Shown piece by piece: positions 41,084 to 50,608 of a stretch of DNA of 64,000 bases; position 1 is the stretch's first letter; the number at the start of each line of letters is the position of its first letter. The position numbers and the translations under genes were made by a program. The notes beneath the pieces were generated by a model. That model was given only the letters and a program-made list of their open reading frames with translations. It ran no database searches and was not told the DNA's origin. The stretch covers positions 1-64,000 of the forward strand of contig NZ_MSQB01000013.1 in assembly GCF_002149965.1 (NCBI RefSeq), given 5' to 3'. Source of the stretch: Novosphingobium panipatense. GTDB taxonomy: Bacteria > Pseudomonadota > Alphaproteobacteria > Sphingomonadales > Sphingomonadaceae.

Positions 41084-42907
41084 ATGTGTGGAATCATCGG
41101 CATCGTCGGCAAGGAAGCTGTGGCGGATCGGCTCGTCGACGGCCTTCGTCGCATGGAGTATCGCGGCTATGACAGCGCGGGCGTCTGCACGGTAGAGAAC
41201 GGCCAGCTCATCCGCCGCCGCGCGCAGGGCAAGCTGATCAACCTGGTGAACGAACTGGGCCGCGATCCCGCGCCGGGCCTGATCGGCATTGCCCACACCC
41301 GCTGGGCCACCCACGGCGCCCCCACCGCCGCCAACGCCCACCCCCATGCGACCGAGCACCTCGCCCTCGTTCACAACGGCATTATCGAGAACTTCAAGCC
41401 GCTGCGCGAAGCCCTCGAATCGCGCGGTCGCACCTTCGAGAGTCAGACCGACACCGAAGTGGTCGCCCACCTCGTTTCCGAACAGGTCGAGGCCGGACTT
41501 TCGCCTGAAGAAGCGGTGAAGGTCGTCCTTCCGCAGCTGCGCGGCGCCTTTGCCCTCGCCATCGCCTTCCGCCAGCACCCGGACCTCCTGATCGGCGCCC
41601 GCCTCGGCTCGCCGCTGGTCGTGGGTTATGGCGAGGGAGAAACCTACCTCGGCTCGGACGCCCTCGCCCTTGCCCCATTGACGCAGCGCATCTCCTATCT
41701 CGACGAAGGCGACTGGGTGGTCGTGACCCGCGACGGCGCACGGATCTTCGATGCGGACAACAACCCGGTGGAGCGCGAAATCGTCTCCTCCGGCGCCTCT
41801 GCCGTCGCCATCGAGAAGGGCAATTACCGCCACTTCATGCAGAAGGAGATCTTTGAGCAGCCGACCGTGGTGGCGCAGACCCTGCGCAGCTACATCCACC
41901 AGGTGGACCAGTCGGTCGCCCTGCCGCAGATCGATTTCGACCTTTCGGCGATCAAGCGCATCACCATCGTCGCCTGCGGCACGAGCTTCTACGCCGGTAT
42001 GGTGGCGAAATACTGGATCGAGACGTTCGCCCGCCTGCCGGTAGACATCGATGTGGCGTCCGAGTTCCGCTACCGCGACCCCGTTCTGGAGCCGGGCGGT
42101 CTTGCCCTGTTCATCTCGCAGTCGGGCGAGACGGCGGACACGCTCGCCGCGCTGAAGCACTGCAAGGCGGCCGGGCAGACCATCGCGGTCGTCGTCAACG
42201 TGCCCACCAGCACCATGGCGCGTGAGGCGGACCTGCTGCTGCCGACCCACGCCGGGCCGGAAATCGGCGTTGCCTCCACCAAGGCCTTCACCTGCCAGCT
42301 CGCCGTGCTCGCCGCGCTGGCCGCGCACCTCGCGGTCAAGCGCGGGCGCATGGACCGCACGGAAGAGAGCGAAGTCGTCGAGCACCTGCTCCAGACGCCC
42401 GCCAGCCTCAACGCCGCGCTCGCCTTCGACGAAGAGATCGCCGCGATGGCGCACCTGATCGCGCCTGCCCGCGACGTGCTCTATCTCGGGCGCGGTCCCG
42501 ACTATCCGCTGGCCCTTGAAGGCGCACTAAAGCTGAAGGAAATCAGCTATATCCACGCCGAAGGCTATGCCTCGGGCGAGATGAAGCACGGCCCCATCGC
42601 CCTCATCGACGAGGCGGTGCCGGTAATCGTCCTCGCCCCTTCCGGTCCGCTGTTCGAGAAGACCGTCAGCAACATGCAGGAAGTGCGCGCGCGCGGCGGC
42701 AAGGTGGTGCTGATCTCCGACGCCGAAGGCATTGCCGAGGCAGGCGAAGGCTGTATCGCCACGATCGAGATGCCGCGCGTCCACCCGCTGATCGCGCCGC
42801 TGGTCTATGCCGTGCCGGTCCAGCTGCTGGCCTATCACGTCGCCTGCGTGAAGGGCACCGACGTGGACCAGCCGCGCAACCTCGCCAAGAGCGTGACGGT
42901 AGAATAG
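41084..42907 (+). CDS. glmS: Glutamine-fructose-6-phosphate aminotransferase (isomerizing)
   Basis: A 607-aa GlmS that makes glucosamine-6-phosphate, the first step to UDP-GlcNAc. The N-terminal class II glutaminase begins MCGIIGIVGK (Cys2 is the nucleophile), with THGAPTAANAHPH and the NGIIENF loop. The C-terminal part has two SIS domains (CGTSFYAGMVAKYW, ISQSGETADT, STKAFTCQL) and ends in VDQPRNLAKSVTVE, where the terminal Glu is part of the active site. The length is standard. No glmS ribozyme-like leader is seen in the 136 nt upstream. Confidence 0.97.
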   Translation: MCGIIGIVGKEAVADRLVDGLRRMEYRGYDSAGVCTVENGQLIRRRAQGKLINLVNELGRDPAPGLIGIAHTRWATHGAPTAANAHPHATEHLALVHNGIIENFKPLREALESRGRTFESQTDTEVVAHLVSEQVEAGLSPEEAVKVVLPQLRGAFALAIAFRQHPDLLIGARLGSPLVVGYGEGETYLGSDALALAPLTQRISYLDEGDWVVVTRDGARIFDADNNPVEREIVSSGASAVAIEKGNYRHFMQKEIFEQPTVVAQTLRSYIHQVDQSVALPQIDFDLSAIKRITIVACGTSFYAGMVAKYWIETFARLPVDIDVASEFRYRDPVLEPGGLALFISQSGETADTLAALKHCKAAGQTIAVVVNVPTSTMAREADLLLPTHAGPEIGVASTKAFTCQLAVLAALAAHLAVKRGRMDRTEESEVVEHLLQTPASLNAALAFDEEIAAMAHLIAPARDVLYLGRGPDYPLALEGALKLKEISYIHAEGYASGEMKHGPIALIDEAVPVIVLAPSGPLFEKTVSNMQEVRARGGKVVLISDAEGIAEAGEGCIATIEMPRVHPLIAPLVYAVPVQLLAYHVACVKGTDVDQPRNLAKSVTVE

Positions 42908-42971
42908 TACCAGCGAATAGCACCGGATCGGTGGCATCCCCGTCGCAGCGGAGTTTCCACCCGTCCCGGAA

Positions 42972-45374
42972 ATGCCCTATGCTTTACCGGGCGATAACCC
43001 TTCGCCCGGTAAGGCCCGAGGTGTGAGAAAGCGGTCGCACGCCATCCAACCGCTCCCGAAGGAGCTGCCCGTCTCCGCCATACTGGGGCTGAACCAGCCC
43101 GCGGAGGGAGACTGGGCGCGTCTGCGCGCTATCCAATATTCCTGCCTGGGCCGTGCCCCGCTGGCCCGCGCCGCCACCCAGTTCGCGGCGATGCTGGCCG
43201 CCACCGCCCTGCTCGCGCCGCATATGGATCCGATCCCGATCCTCGCCTGGGCAGTGCTGGTCTGTGCCGCTGCCTGGCATGGCGCCCGCGTGGACCGCGC
43301 CGTTTCGGACGGCGGAGAACATCTGCTCCATCGCGGACATAAGCGTGCGCACTTGCTGGCCACGATCGCCACCGGGCTGATCTGGTCGATCCCGATCTGC
43401 GGCTTCGGCCCGTTTCTGGACCCGCAAGTCACCGTAAAGCTCTGGACCGTGCTGGCCATGCTGATGACGGCTTTCGCGGTTCTGATCCCCGGCGTTCCAC
43501 TCGGCAGCCTGGTCTTCACCGGACTTGTGGGCGGATCGGCCATCGCCTGCTTCCTGGTGCTGGGCCTCTATGACGTCGCGCTGGTCGCCTCGGCCTTCAT
43601 GGCCGTCGTCATCGCCGGTGCCATCCAGTCCTCACGGCAATTCCTGATCGGAAAACTGGCCGAAGCGGGCATGGTTGAGCGGGACGAGGTCGTCTCCCTG
43701 CTCCTGCGCGAATTCGAGGAAGGCGAGGCCGACTGGCTCTGGCAGGTCGACGCCGCGCGCCGCATCCGCGCCGTATCGCCCCGCTTCGCTTTCGCGCTCG
43801 GCAGGCAACCCCGCGAGATGGAGGGCATGCCCTTCCTCCAGCTCGTGGCCGGGGCGGACTGGGAAACCGGCGATTTCCCCGCCAGCCTGCACGACCTGGC
43901 CGAACGGCTCAAACGCCGGGAAAGTTTCGCCAATCTGCTGATCCGCGTGACCATCGGCGGGAAGGTGCGCTGGTGGGAAATTTCCGGCACGCCGCAAGTC
44001 GATGAGAACGGCCAGTTCGACGGTTTTCGCGGCGTCGGCTCCGACGTCACCGAAGCGCGGGAAAATTCCGACAAGATCGCATGGCTCGCCCGCTATGATC
44101 CGCTGACGGGAATGCCCAATCGCCTCATGCTGAACGAGGCGCTGGGCGAAGCGCTTGCCCATGCCTCGCAGTGGCGCATGCGCTGTGCGCTGCTGATGAT
44201 CGACCTCGATCGCTTCAAGGCCATCAACGACACATTGGGCCACCATGTCGGCGACCAGCTTCTGGCGCGCGTGGCCGAGCGGCTCAAGGAGCAGATGACC
44301 GAGCGCGAGGTCTGCGGCCGGCTCGGCGGTGACGAATTCGCCATCGTCATTCGCGATGCCTGCGATCCGGGATATGTCGAACGCGTCGCGCAACGCGTCA
44401 TCCAGAGCCTGTCGCAGCCCTATCAGGTGGACCACCATACCCTGTTCGTCGGCGCCTCGATCGGCTCCGCCCTGGGGCCGCGCGACGGCGACACGGTGGA
44501 AACGCTGATGCGCAATGCCGATCTGGCGCTCTATCGTTCCAAGGACGAAGGCGGCAACGCGCACTTCACTTACGAGCCCGCGCTCCACGCCCATGCCGAA
44601 GAACGACGCAAGCTGGAATTCTCGATGCGTACGGCGCTGGAGCGGAAGGAGTTCACGCTCCACTTCCAGCCCGTGGTCGACGCGCAGAACGAAACCGTGG
44701 TCAGCTTCGAGGCGCTGCTGCGCTGGAACAGCAGCGAGCACGGCGCCATCAGCCCGGTGAAGTTCATCCCCCTCGCCGAGGATACCCGCCTCATCGTCCC
44801 GATCGGCGAATGGGTGCTGCGCCAGGCCTGCCGGGAAGCCATGAACTGGCCGGACCATATCCGCGTGGCCGCCAATGTCTCCGGCGAACAATTGCTGGAC
44901 CCCAACTTCGTTACCAGCGTCGTGTCCGCGCTGACCGAAAGCGGCCTGCCCGCCGCGCGTCTCGAACTCGAAGTGACGGAAAGCATCTTCCTGCGCGACG
45001 CCGCCCTCGCCCGTTCCGCGCTGGAACAGGTCATGGCGCTGGGCTGCAAGGTGGCGCTGGACGATTTCGGCACCGGCTATTCCTCGCTCGGCTACCTTCG
45101 CAAGCTCCGCTTCTCGACGATCAAGGTCGACCGCTCCTTCGTGCAGGGCGCGGCGACCGGCAATGCGGAAAGCCTGGCGATCGTCCGCGCCGTGGTCGCC
45201 ATGGCCGACAGCCTGGGCATGTCCACCACGGCCGAAGGCGCCGAAACCGAGCGAGAGGTGGAAATGATCCGCAAGCTCGGCTGCCGCAAGATCCAGGGCT
45301 ATTACTACGGCCGTCCGATGTCCGCGAAAGACGCAGCGGCGCTGTTCCGCAACCGGGCCTTTTCGCAGGCGTGA
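42972..45374 (+). CDS. Membrane GGDEF-EAL protein with PAS domain
   Basis: An 800-aa c-di-GMP enzyme. It has several N-terminal hydrophobic helices (about residues 60-220), then a PAS domain (about 245-365). The GGDEF domain carries the intact signature GGDEF at residues 452-456. The EAL domain has its signature at 580-582 (FEALLRW), plus the downstream DDFGTGYSSL loop and KVDRSF. Both halves look catalytically competent, so it could make or break c-di-GMP depending on its PAS input. The start at 42972 is uncertain; an in-frame GTG at 43023 with GAGG upstream is an alternative. It is convergent with the dehydrogenase gene. Confidence 0.9.
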   Translation: MPYALPGDNPSPGKARGVRKRSHAIQPLPKELPVSAILGLNQPAEGDWARLRAIQYSCLGRAPLARAATQFAAMLAATALLAPHMDPIPILAWAVLVCAAAWHGARVDRAVSDGGEHLLHRGHKRAHLLATIATGLIWSIPICGFGPFLDPQVTVKLWTVLAMLMTAFAVLIPGVPLGSLVFTGLVGGSAIACFLVLGLYDVALVASAFMAVVIAGAIQSSRQFLIGKLAEAGMVERDEVVSLLLREFEEGEADWLWQVDAARRIRAVSPRFAFALGRQPREMEGMPFLQLVAGADWETGDFPASLHDLAERLKRRESFANLLIRVTIGGKVRWWEISGTPQVDENGQFDGFRGVGSDVTEARENSDKIAWLARYDPLTGMPNRLMLNEALGEALAHASQWRMRCALLMIDLDRFKAINDTLGHHVGDQLLARVAERLKEQMTEREVCGRLGGDEFAIVIRDACDPGYVERVAQRVIQSLSQPYQVDHHTLFVGASIGSALGPRDGDTVETLMRNADLALYRSKDEGGNAHFTYEPALHAHAEERRKLEFSMRTALERKEFTLHFQPVVDAQNETVVSFEALLRWNSSEHGAISPVKFIPLAEDTRLIVPIGEWVLRQACREAMNWPDHIRVAANVSGEQLLDPNFVTSVVSALTESGLPAARLELEVTESIFLRDAALARSALEQVMALGCKVALDDFGTGYSSLGYLRKLRFSTIKVDRSFVQGAATGNAESLAIVRAVVAMADSLGMSTTAEGAETEREVEMIRKLGCRKIQGYYYGRPMSAKDAAALFRNRAFSQA

Positions 45375-45395
45375 CCTGCTGCGCCCCTCTCAATT

Positions 45396-46436
45396 TCAGG
45401 CATAGATCGGCAATATCTGCGGCAGATCCGCCGTGGTTCGGATACCCGGTGCGGCGGCGCAGACGGCAGGAATGGCATTGACGGGCCGATGCGCCGTCAG
45501 CCCCGGCGTATAGGCGGCATAGTCCTCCTCGGCGACCGGAAAGGTCACATCGACTTTCACCGGCGTGTCCCCTTCCGTGACGATCCGCCAACCGGATTCG
45601 CGCAAGTCCCAGTCGTGCTCGATATCGCGCGTCACGTACCAGTTCGCCCGGAACCGCATGACCGGGCGCCCATTGCTCTTGCAGGTGATGGTCGTGCGCA
45701 TCGCGCCGACGGTTCCGGCCGCAACCGTACCAGCCGCGATCGACAGATCCGCGCGGGCGGGCGAGAGTTCGCCCACCGCCTCGATCTCGTCCACCACCAG
45801 CCCCACCGCATCGGCGATCTGCGATAGCGAACTGCCGAAATCGCCTTTGAGATGCTCGGCCCGGCGCTGGTCGAAAGGCGCCATCGGTGCACCGAACCCC
45901 ATGATCCGAAACAGCATCTCCGGCGAGTTGCGGCTGGAAACGTCGGCATATTCGTCGATCGTCAACAAGCCATGCTCGCGCTGAAGCGACATCAACGGGA
46001 TCGCCAGGGCCTCTGTCACGAAACCGGGACTGGAACCGGTGCTGTAGATCGACGCATTGCCCACCAGGCAAGCCGCCTCCACCCTTTCGCGCAGCACCGG
46101 GTCCATCCTTGCCGGATTGTGAAAGTCCCCGCGTGTGGTGACGATGTTCTTGCCCGAGGCCAGCAGCGCGCAGATTTCGTCCCAATCCGTCCCCTGGCGC
46201 ATATAGAGAACGCAATCGGCATCGATCGCCACCATGTCATCGAGCGAGCCGGAAGCCTTCACCCCGGTCGGCGGCAAGCCGCAGAGTTCTCCCGCATCCT
46301 TGCCCCGTTTTTCGGGCGAGCTGACCCACAGGCCGACAAGCTCCATGCGCGGATGCTCGATCAGCGTTCGCAGGGCGCGGCTGCCCACGTTTCCCGTCGC
46401 CCATTGAATGACCCGCCAATTCCGGTCCTGCGCCAT
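45396..46436 (-). CDS. Dihydrodipicolinate-reductase-like (diaminopentanoate dehydrogenase family) protein
   Basis: A 346-aa NAD(P)-dependent dehydrogenase-like protein. The N-terminal Rossmann motif is VIQWATGNVGSRALRTLI (about residues 8-25), followed by LVGLWVSSPEKRGKDAG, both typical of the family annotated as dihydrodipicolinate reductase-like or 2,4-diaminopentanoate dehydrogenase. The C-terminal half supplies the alpha/beta domain. Such paralogues recur in CoA-ester catabolic clusters of sphingomonads and actinobacteria, where the substrate is not diaminopentanoate. The start at 46436 (MAQDRNWRV) follows GGGAGAG. It sits 35 nt after the MFS gene on the same strand. Confidence 0.8.
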   Translation of the reverse strand: MAQDRNWRVIQWATGNVGSRALRTLIEHPRMELVGLWVSSPEKRGKDAGELCGLPPTGVKASGSLDDMVAIDADCVLYMRQGTDWDEICALLASGKNIVTTRGDFHNPARMDPVLRERVEAACLVGNASIYSTGSSPGFVTEALAIPLMSLQREHGLLTIDEYADVSSRNSPEMLFRIMGFGAPMAPFDQRRAEHLKGDFGSSLSQIADAVGLVVDEIEAVGELSPARADLSIAAGTVAAGTVGAMRTTITCKSNGRPVMRFRANWYVTRDIEHDWDLRESGWRIVTEGDTPVKVDVTFPVAEEDYAAYTPGLTAHRPVNAIPAVCAAAPGIRTTADLPQILPIYA

Positions 46437-46471
46437 TGCTTCTCTCCCTATTCCTGTCGATCGAAGCAGGA

Positions 46472-48124
46472 TCACGGCGCCATCCAGCTTACCGTGTCCT
46501 GCCGTGGGTCCGGCGAATCCGCCTGCCATCGCACCGATCCGAACGGTCGCTCCAGCCGGCGCCTGACCCGGCTGCCATGATGCGAACGATTGAACGCGTC
46601 GGCCTCTGACTGGATATCGAAATCGGCCTGGGTAAAGCGGTCACGCAGTCTCAGGTAATCGCCCCAGGTCGGGCAGTGGTAGCGCTCGGTCCAGAGCGTG
46701 GGATCGGCAATGTCGCGCGCCAGAGACCATTCGAAGCCGCCGTTGCGCTTTCGCATCGACTGCATTCTCATCATCACTGCGTAGAACTCGCGGGCCCGTT
46801 CGGGATCGACGTTGTAGTCCACCTCGATCACGATCGGACCGGAGCGCAAGGTCAGCGCCATGCCGACCGCCGGTGCGCTGGCCAATGGGACTTCCTCGGT
46901 ATCGGCCTCGTCGCTGCCGATCGGCAGCACGAGGCCGAGCAACATCGTGGCCGCAACCGCAACCCCGGAGGCAACCAGCGCAAAGGCCACGCTCCAGCCC
47001 GCGGCGACTTCGCCCCAGCCCCAGGCCCCCAGGCCGATTCCCGCGGTGATCGCCGATGAAAACAGCGAAAGCGCCCTTGCCGTGACCCAGCGCGGCGCAG
47101 CCAGTTGCACGGTCACATTGAGCATCGCGATCGTGAGGATGTTGCAGGCGCCGACGATCAGGAAACCCGCGCAAGTGAGGACGATCTCACGGCTCATCCC
47201 GATCGTCACCAGCGCCATCCCGGTGCCCAGCGCGAAGAGACGCACCGCCTGCTCGGTGGAAATCGCTGCACGAATGTGGCTGACGAACAAGGCTCCGGCA
47301 ACCGCGCCCACGCCCTGCGCACCCAGCAACACCCCGAAGATCGAGGCGTCGCCGCGCAGCAGGTCGCGCGCGATCAGCGGCGCCAGAGCCGAAGCCGTGG
47401 CCGTGCTCAGCCCGAACACGAAGACCCGCACCAGCGCAGTACGGATCGCCGGAGCGTGAAGCGCATAGCGGACACCGCCGACGATCGCGCGGTCCATCCG
47501 TTCCGGCGGCAGGCGCGACGGCACATGGCGGCGCTGCCACACGAAAAAGGAGAACAGCAGCGGCAGATAGAGCAGCGAGGTCATGCCGAACACTGCCTTG
47601 GCCCCGTAGACCACGACGATCAGGCCGCCCAGCGCAGGTCCGAAACTGCGCGCGACATTGTAGCTGATCGTCCCCAGCGCCACCGCTGCGGGCAAGTTCG
47701 CGCGCGAGACCTGTTCCGGGATCGAGGCCTGCCAGGCCGGCGAATAGAGCGCCACGCCGCCGCCGATCAGCACGCAGAACCCCAGCAACAGCCACGGCGT
47801 GACGAGGCCGAGAAAGGCGACGATGGCAAGCCCTGCCGCGCAGATCGCGCTGAAACCCAATCCGTTCATGGCGATACGGCGACGGTCGAACATGTCGGCG
47901 ATGGCCCCTGCGGGCAATGTCACCAGCACCAGCGGCAGCATCATGGCCGATTGCACGAGGGCCACCATGCTGGGGGAATTGCTCAGCCGCGTCATTTCCC
48001 AGGCCGCGCCCACCCCCAGGAACAGCTGCCCGAAGTTCGAGAACAGGCTGGCGGTCCAGATCCGCCTGAAGGTTCTTTCCCGCAAGGGTGCGAATGCACC
48101 GCCGGTCCCTTCGCTTTGCTCCAT
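46472..48124 (-). CDS. MFS transporter with C-terminal soluble domain
   Basis: A 550-aa MFS_3-type transporter (enterobactin-exporter-like). About 12 helices occupy residues 20-430, including the FRRIWTASLFSNFG start, DMFDRRRIAM loop-2 motif and YNVARSFGPALGG. A C-terminal soluble segment (about 445-550: IVIEVDYNVDPERAREFYAV, then ERYHCPTWGDYLRLRDRFT) has the look of a monooxygenase/ferredoxin-like alpha-beta domain typical of this subfamily. The ATG at 48124 follows GGGGAGGGC. It is divergent from the thiolase gene and upstream of the dehydrogenase gene. Confidence 0.85.
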   Translation of the reverse strand: MEQSEGTGGAFAPLRERTFRRIWTASLFSNFGQLFLGVGAAWEMTRLSNSPSMVALVQSAMMLPLVLVTLPAGAIADMFDRRRIAMNGLGFSAICAAGLAIVAFLGLVTPWLLLGFCVLIGGGVALYSPAWQASIPEQVSRANLPAAVALGTISYNVARSFGPALGGLIVVVYGAKAVFGMTSLLYLPLLFSFFVWQRRHVPSRLPPERMDRAIVGGVRYALHAPAIRTALVRVFVFGLSTATASALAPLIARDLLRGDASIFGVLLGAQGVGAVAGALFVSHIRAAISTEQAVRLFALGTGMALVTIGMSREIVLTCAGFLIVGACNILTIAMLNVTVQLAAPRWVTARALSLFSSAITAGIGLGAWGWGEVAAGWSVAFALVASGVAVAATMLLGLVLPIGSDEADTEEVPLASAPAVGMALTLRSGPIVIEVDYNVDPERAREFYAVMMRMQSMRKRNGGFEWSLARDIADPTLWTERYHCPTWGDYLRLRDRFTQADFDIQSEADAFNRSHHGSRVRRRLERPFGSVRWQADSPDPRQDTVSWMAP

Positions 48125-48235
48125 GCCCTCCCCTTCATCGGCTTTTCCAGGAAATGATGCCTCTGCTGACGGGATCGTCAAGCGAGCCGGGGCCTGTCTG
48201 GATGCAATCGCCAAGGCGATAGGAAACGGACCTCC

Positions 48236-48245
48236 AATTGCAATT
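48236..48245. promoter_or_regulatory. AATTGCAATT palindrome in the divergent promoter region
   Basis: A perfect 10-bp dyad in the 221 nt between the MFS and thiolase starts. It is a candidate site for the MarR-type protein encoded downstream of the thiolase gene. The call rests on symmetry alone. Confidence 0.3.
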
Positions 48246-48345
48246 CCCAAAGTGGCCCAGCATGACCCGAAGCAACGGCGCCGTCGAAGGCGCGAGGCCG
48301 ATGCGCCAATCGCTTCCGGCATCACATCCTGGAGGAGAGCAACTC

Positions 48346-49599
48346 GTGACGGACGCCTATATCATCGACGCGGTCCGCACCCCGCGCAGCATCGGCAAGA
48401 TGGGCAAGGGTGCTCTTTCATCGATGCACCCCGAGCACTTGTCCGCCGCCGTGCTGGCCGCCCTGCGGGATCGCAACGGCTTCGACACGGCCGAGGTCGA
48501 CGATGTGATCTGGGGCGTTTCCGCCGCGATCGGGCTGCAAGGGGGCGACATCGGCCGCATGGCGGCGCTCGATGCCGGTTACGACATCAAGGCGGGGGGC
48601 GTCACGCTCAACCGCTTCTGCGGCTCCAGCCTCACCGCGACCAGTCTGGCCTCCGCGATGATCATGTCGGGCATGGCCGATCTCATGATCGCGGGAGGGA
48701 TGGACATGCTGTCCTACGCCAACGCCCATGGCATGAAGATGCGGGAAGCCGGTGTCGGCAGCGCGGGCATGGGCGCGGGCAACCCCCGGCTCCAGGCCAG
48801 GCATCCGCAGACCAACCAGGGCGTCGCGGCGGACGCCATCGCCGCGATGGAAGGCATCACGCGGCAGGAACTCGAAGCGCTCGGCGTCGAAAGCCAGCGC
48901 CGCGCCGCGCGCGCGATCGCGGAGGGCCGCTTCGACGGTTCGACCATCGCGGTGAAGGACGATGAAGGCCGGGTAATCCTGGACCACGAGGAATATCCCC
49001 GCCCGGATACGACCGCCGAAAGCCTCGCCCAGCTCAAACCCGCTTTCGAGATGTTCCTCGACATGCCTTCGGCGCCGGGCGGCAAGACCTTCCGTGAACT
49101 GGTTCTCCAGGTCTATCCGCAGCTCGACATCAAGCCGATCCATCACGCGGGAATTTCCTCGGGCGTGGTCGACGGCGCTTCCGCTATCCTGCTGGCATCA
49201 CGGGATTATGCGGAAAGGCACGGGTTGACGCCGCGCGCCCGCATTGTCGCCATGGCCGAAACCGGCGATTGCCCCACGCTCATGCTCAACGGTCCCGTCC
49301 CGGCCGCGAAGAAGGTCCTTGCCAAGGCCGGTCTGACCAAGGATCAGATCGACATATGGGAAGTGAACGAGGCCTTTGCCGTGGTGGTCGAGAAATTCAT
49401 CCGCGACCTTGACCTCGACCGCGCGAAGGTCAATCCGAATGGCGGGTCGATAGCGTTGGGCCACCCCATCGCGGGAACCGGGGCAATCCTGATCGGCACC
49501 GCGCTCGACGAACTGGAGCGTACCGGGGGCCGTTACGGCCTCGTCACCATGTGCGCGGCCGGGGGCATGGCCCCGGCGATCGTTATCGAGCGCGTCTGA
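48346..49599 (+). CDS. Acetyl-CoA acyltransferase (thiolase)
   Basis: A 417-aa thiolase. Nucleophile Cys92 is in NRFCGSSLTA, and the second catalytic set is GHPIAGTGA (His) and the C-terminal CAAGGMAPA (Cys). DIWEVNEAFA and the NPNGGSIALGHP block are typical. It cleaves 3-ketoacyl-CoA or condenses acyl-CoA units. The start is a GTG at 48346 with GGAGGAG 8 nt upstream, clearly better than the ATG at 48238. The MarR-type gene begins 26 nt after the stop, suggesting co-transcription. The chain length is not predictable. Confidence 0.95.
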   Translation: MTDAYIIDAVRTPRSIGKMGKGALSSMHPEHLSAAVLAALRDRNGFDTAEVDDVIWGVSAAIGLQGGDIGRMAALDAGYDIKAGGVTLNRFCGSSLTATSLASAMIMSGMADLMIAGGMDMLSYANAHGMKMREAGVGSAGMGAGNPRLQARHPQTNQGVAADAIAAMEGITRQELEALGVESQRRAARAIAEGRFDGSTIAVKDDEGRVILDHEEYPRPDTTAESLAQLKPAFEMFLDMPSAPGGKTFRELVLQVYPQLDIKPIHHAGISSGVVDGASAILLASRDYAERHGLTPRARIVAMAETGDCPTLMLNGPVPAAKKVLAKAGLTKDQIDIWEVNEAFAVVVEKFIRDLDLDRAKVNPNGGSIALGHPIAGTGAILIGTALDELERTGGRYGLVTMCAAGGMAPAIVIERV

Positions 49600-49625
49600 A
49601 CATTAGGGCGAAGCAGGAGTTGCGA

Positions 49626-50114
49626 GTGGACACCGAGGCGGAAGAAAAGCTGACCGGCAAACTGGGCGAGACACTCGATGACCGGGATATCAGCATCCGC
49701 CGCCAGGTCGGCCTGCGCATGACGGTGATATCGCGTCTTCAGCGTAACAATTTCGACCGCAAGGTGGCCGCGCTGAACGTCACCCGCTCGCAATGGTCGA
49801 TGATCGCCGTCGTCGCCCGCTATCCCGGCTCGACCCAGCGCACCATTGCCGAATACCTGGAGATGTCGGAAGCCTCTGCGGGCCGCCTGATCGACCGGCT
49901 CTGCGCGGACGGACTGCTGGAAAGGCGCGACCGGGCCGACGATCGCCGCGCGCGTGCGGTCTATCTCACGCCCGAAGCCAAGCCATTGCTCGATCAGCTC
50001 GGCGAGATCGCCAACGAAAGCGAAGACCGTATGTTCCGGGGCTTTTCGGATGACGAGGTTGAGCGGCTGCGCGACTACATGAACCGCATCTACGATAACG
50101 TCGCGCGCGGCTGA
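49626..50114 (+). CDS. MarR-family transcriptional regulator
   Basis: A 162-aa winged-helix repressor. The HTH is GSTQRTIAEYLEMSEASAGRLIDRLCADGL (about residues 62-91, split here in description), and the wing motif is LERRDRADDRRARAVYLTPEA. N- and C-terminal helices form the dimer interface. The start is a GTG at 49626 with AGGAG 6 nt upstream. It lies 26 nt after the thiolase gene and may control that operon and the divergent transporter in response to an aromatic acid or CoA thioester (inference). Confidence 0.9.
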   Translation: MDTEAEEKLTGKLGETLDDRDISIRRQVGLRMTVISRLQRNNFDRKVAALNVTRSQWSMIAVVARYPGSTQRTIAEYLEMSEASAGRLIDRLCADGLLERRDRADDRRARAVYLTPEAKPLLDQLGEIANESEDRMFRGFSDDEVERLRDYMNRIYDNVARG

Positions 50115-50141
50115 AGCGCCGTATATTCGTGCCGGAAACGA

Positions 50142-50169
50142 AAAGGGCGGCTCGTTGGAGCCGCCCTTT
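50142..50169. terminator. Bidirectional terminator between marR-type and small secreted gene
   Basis: 12-bp perfect stem AAAGGGCGGCTC / GAGCCGCCCTTT (50142-50153, 50158-50169) with a GTTG loop. It ends in T-run on both strands and serves the two convergent genes. Confidence 0.92.
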
Positions 50170-50202
50170 CTCTATGCGCTTTCCGTGTGCGTCGGTCGAA
50201 GA

Positions 50203-50520
50203 TTACTTCGCCGAAGCAATTTCCTTCTTCGAAAGCGACGTGGTCAGCTTGCCGTCTACGGCCGAAAGGCTGGATGCCGGAACCGTGACGAGACGACCGT
50301 TGAGGATCACCTGCGGGTTGCCGTCAGCGGCGACACGGTAGATCGGAGCCAGACGGTTGCCGTTGTCCGCATAGAGCATCTTGCCGGCCGACATATCGAG
50401 CGGCGCCGCAGCAGCGTCGGTAACGGCGCTGACCGACTGCGAAGTTCCTGCAAAGGCAGCCGGAACGACGGCAAACGAAGCGATGGAAGCGGCGGCGGCA
50501 AAGGCAACGAACTTGTTCAT
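50203..50520 (-). CDS. Small exported protein of unknown function (105 aa)
   Basis: A 105-aa protein with a signal peptide (MNKFVAFAAAASIASFAVVP, cleavage near AFA). The mature part is polar and beta-prone: SAGKMLYADNGNRLAPIYRVAADGNPQ, an ILNGRLVTVPASSL strand pair, and a Lys/Ser-rich tail. The repeated ADGNP- and NG-type turns suggest a small beta-barrel or repeat protein. The start at 50520 follows GGAG. It has its own consensus-like promoter (50580-50608) with an overlapping palindrome. Function is not recognised, and it is probably not part of the catabolic operons around it. Confidence 0.75.
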   Translation of the reverse strand: MNKFVAFAAAASIASFAVVPAAFAGTSQSVSAVTDAAAAPLDMSAGKMLYADNGNRLAPIYRVAADGNPQVILNGRLVTVPASSLSAVDGKLTTSLSKKEIASAK

Positions 50521-50572
50521 CTTGGGCATCTCCGAAAAACTTTTCTGATCTCGTCGAGGTTCTCTCAACTTA

Positions 50573-50608
50573 CTAACCTAGGTTAGGAGTTGCTGAACAA
50601 ACAGTCAA
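50573..50608 (-). promoter_or_regulatory. Sigma-70-type promoter overlapped by a perfect 14-bp palindrome
   Basis: On the minus strand: TTGACT (50608-50603), 17-nt spacer, TAACCT (50585-50580). The palindrome CTAACCTAGGTTAG (50573-50586) overlaps the -10 box. A repressor bound there would switch off the small secreted-protein gene at 50203-50520. Confidence 0.6.
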
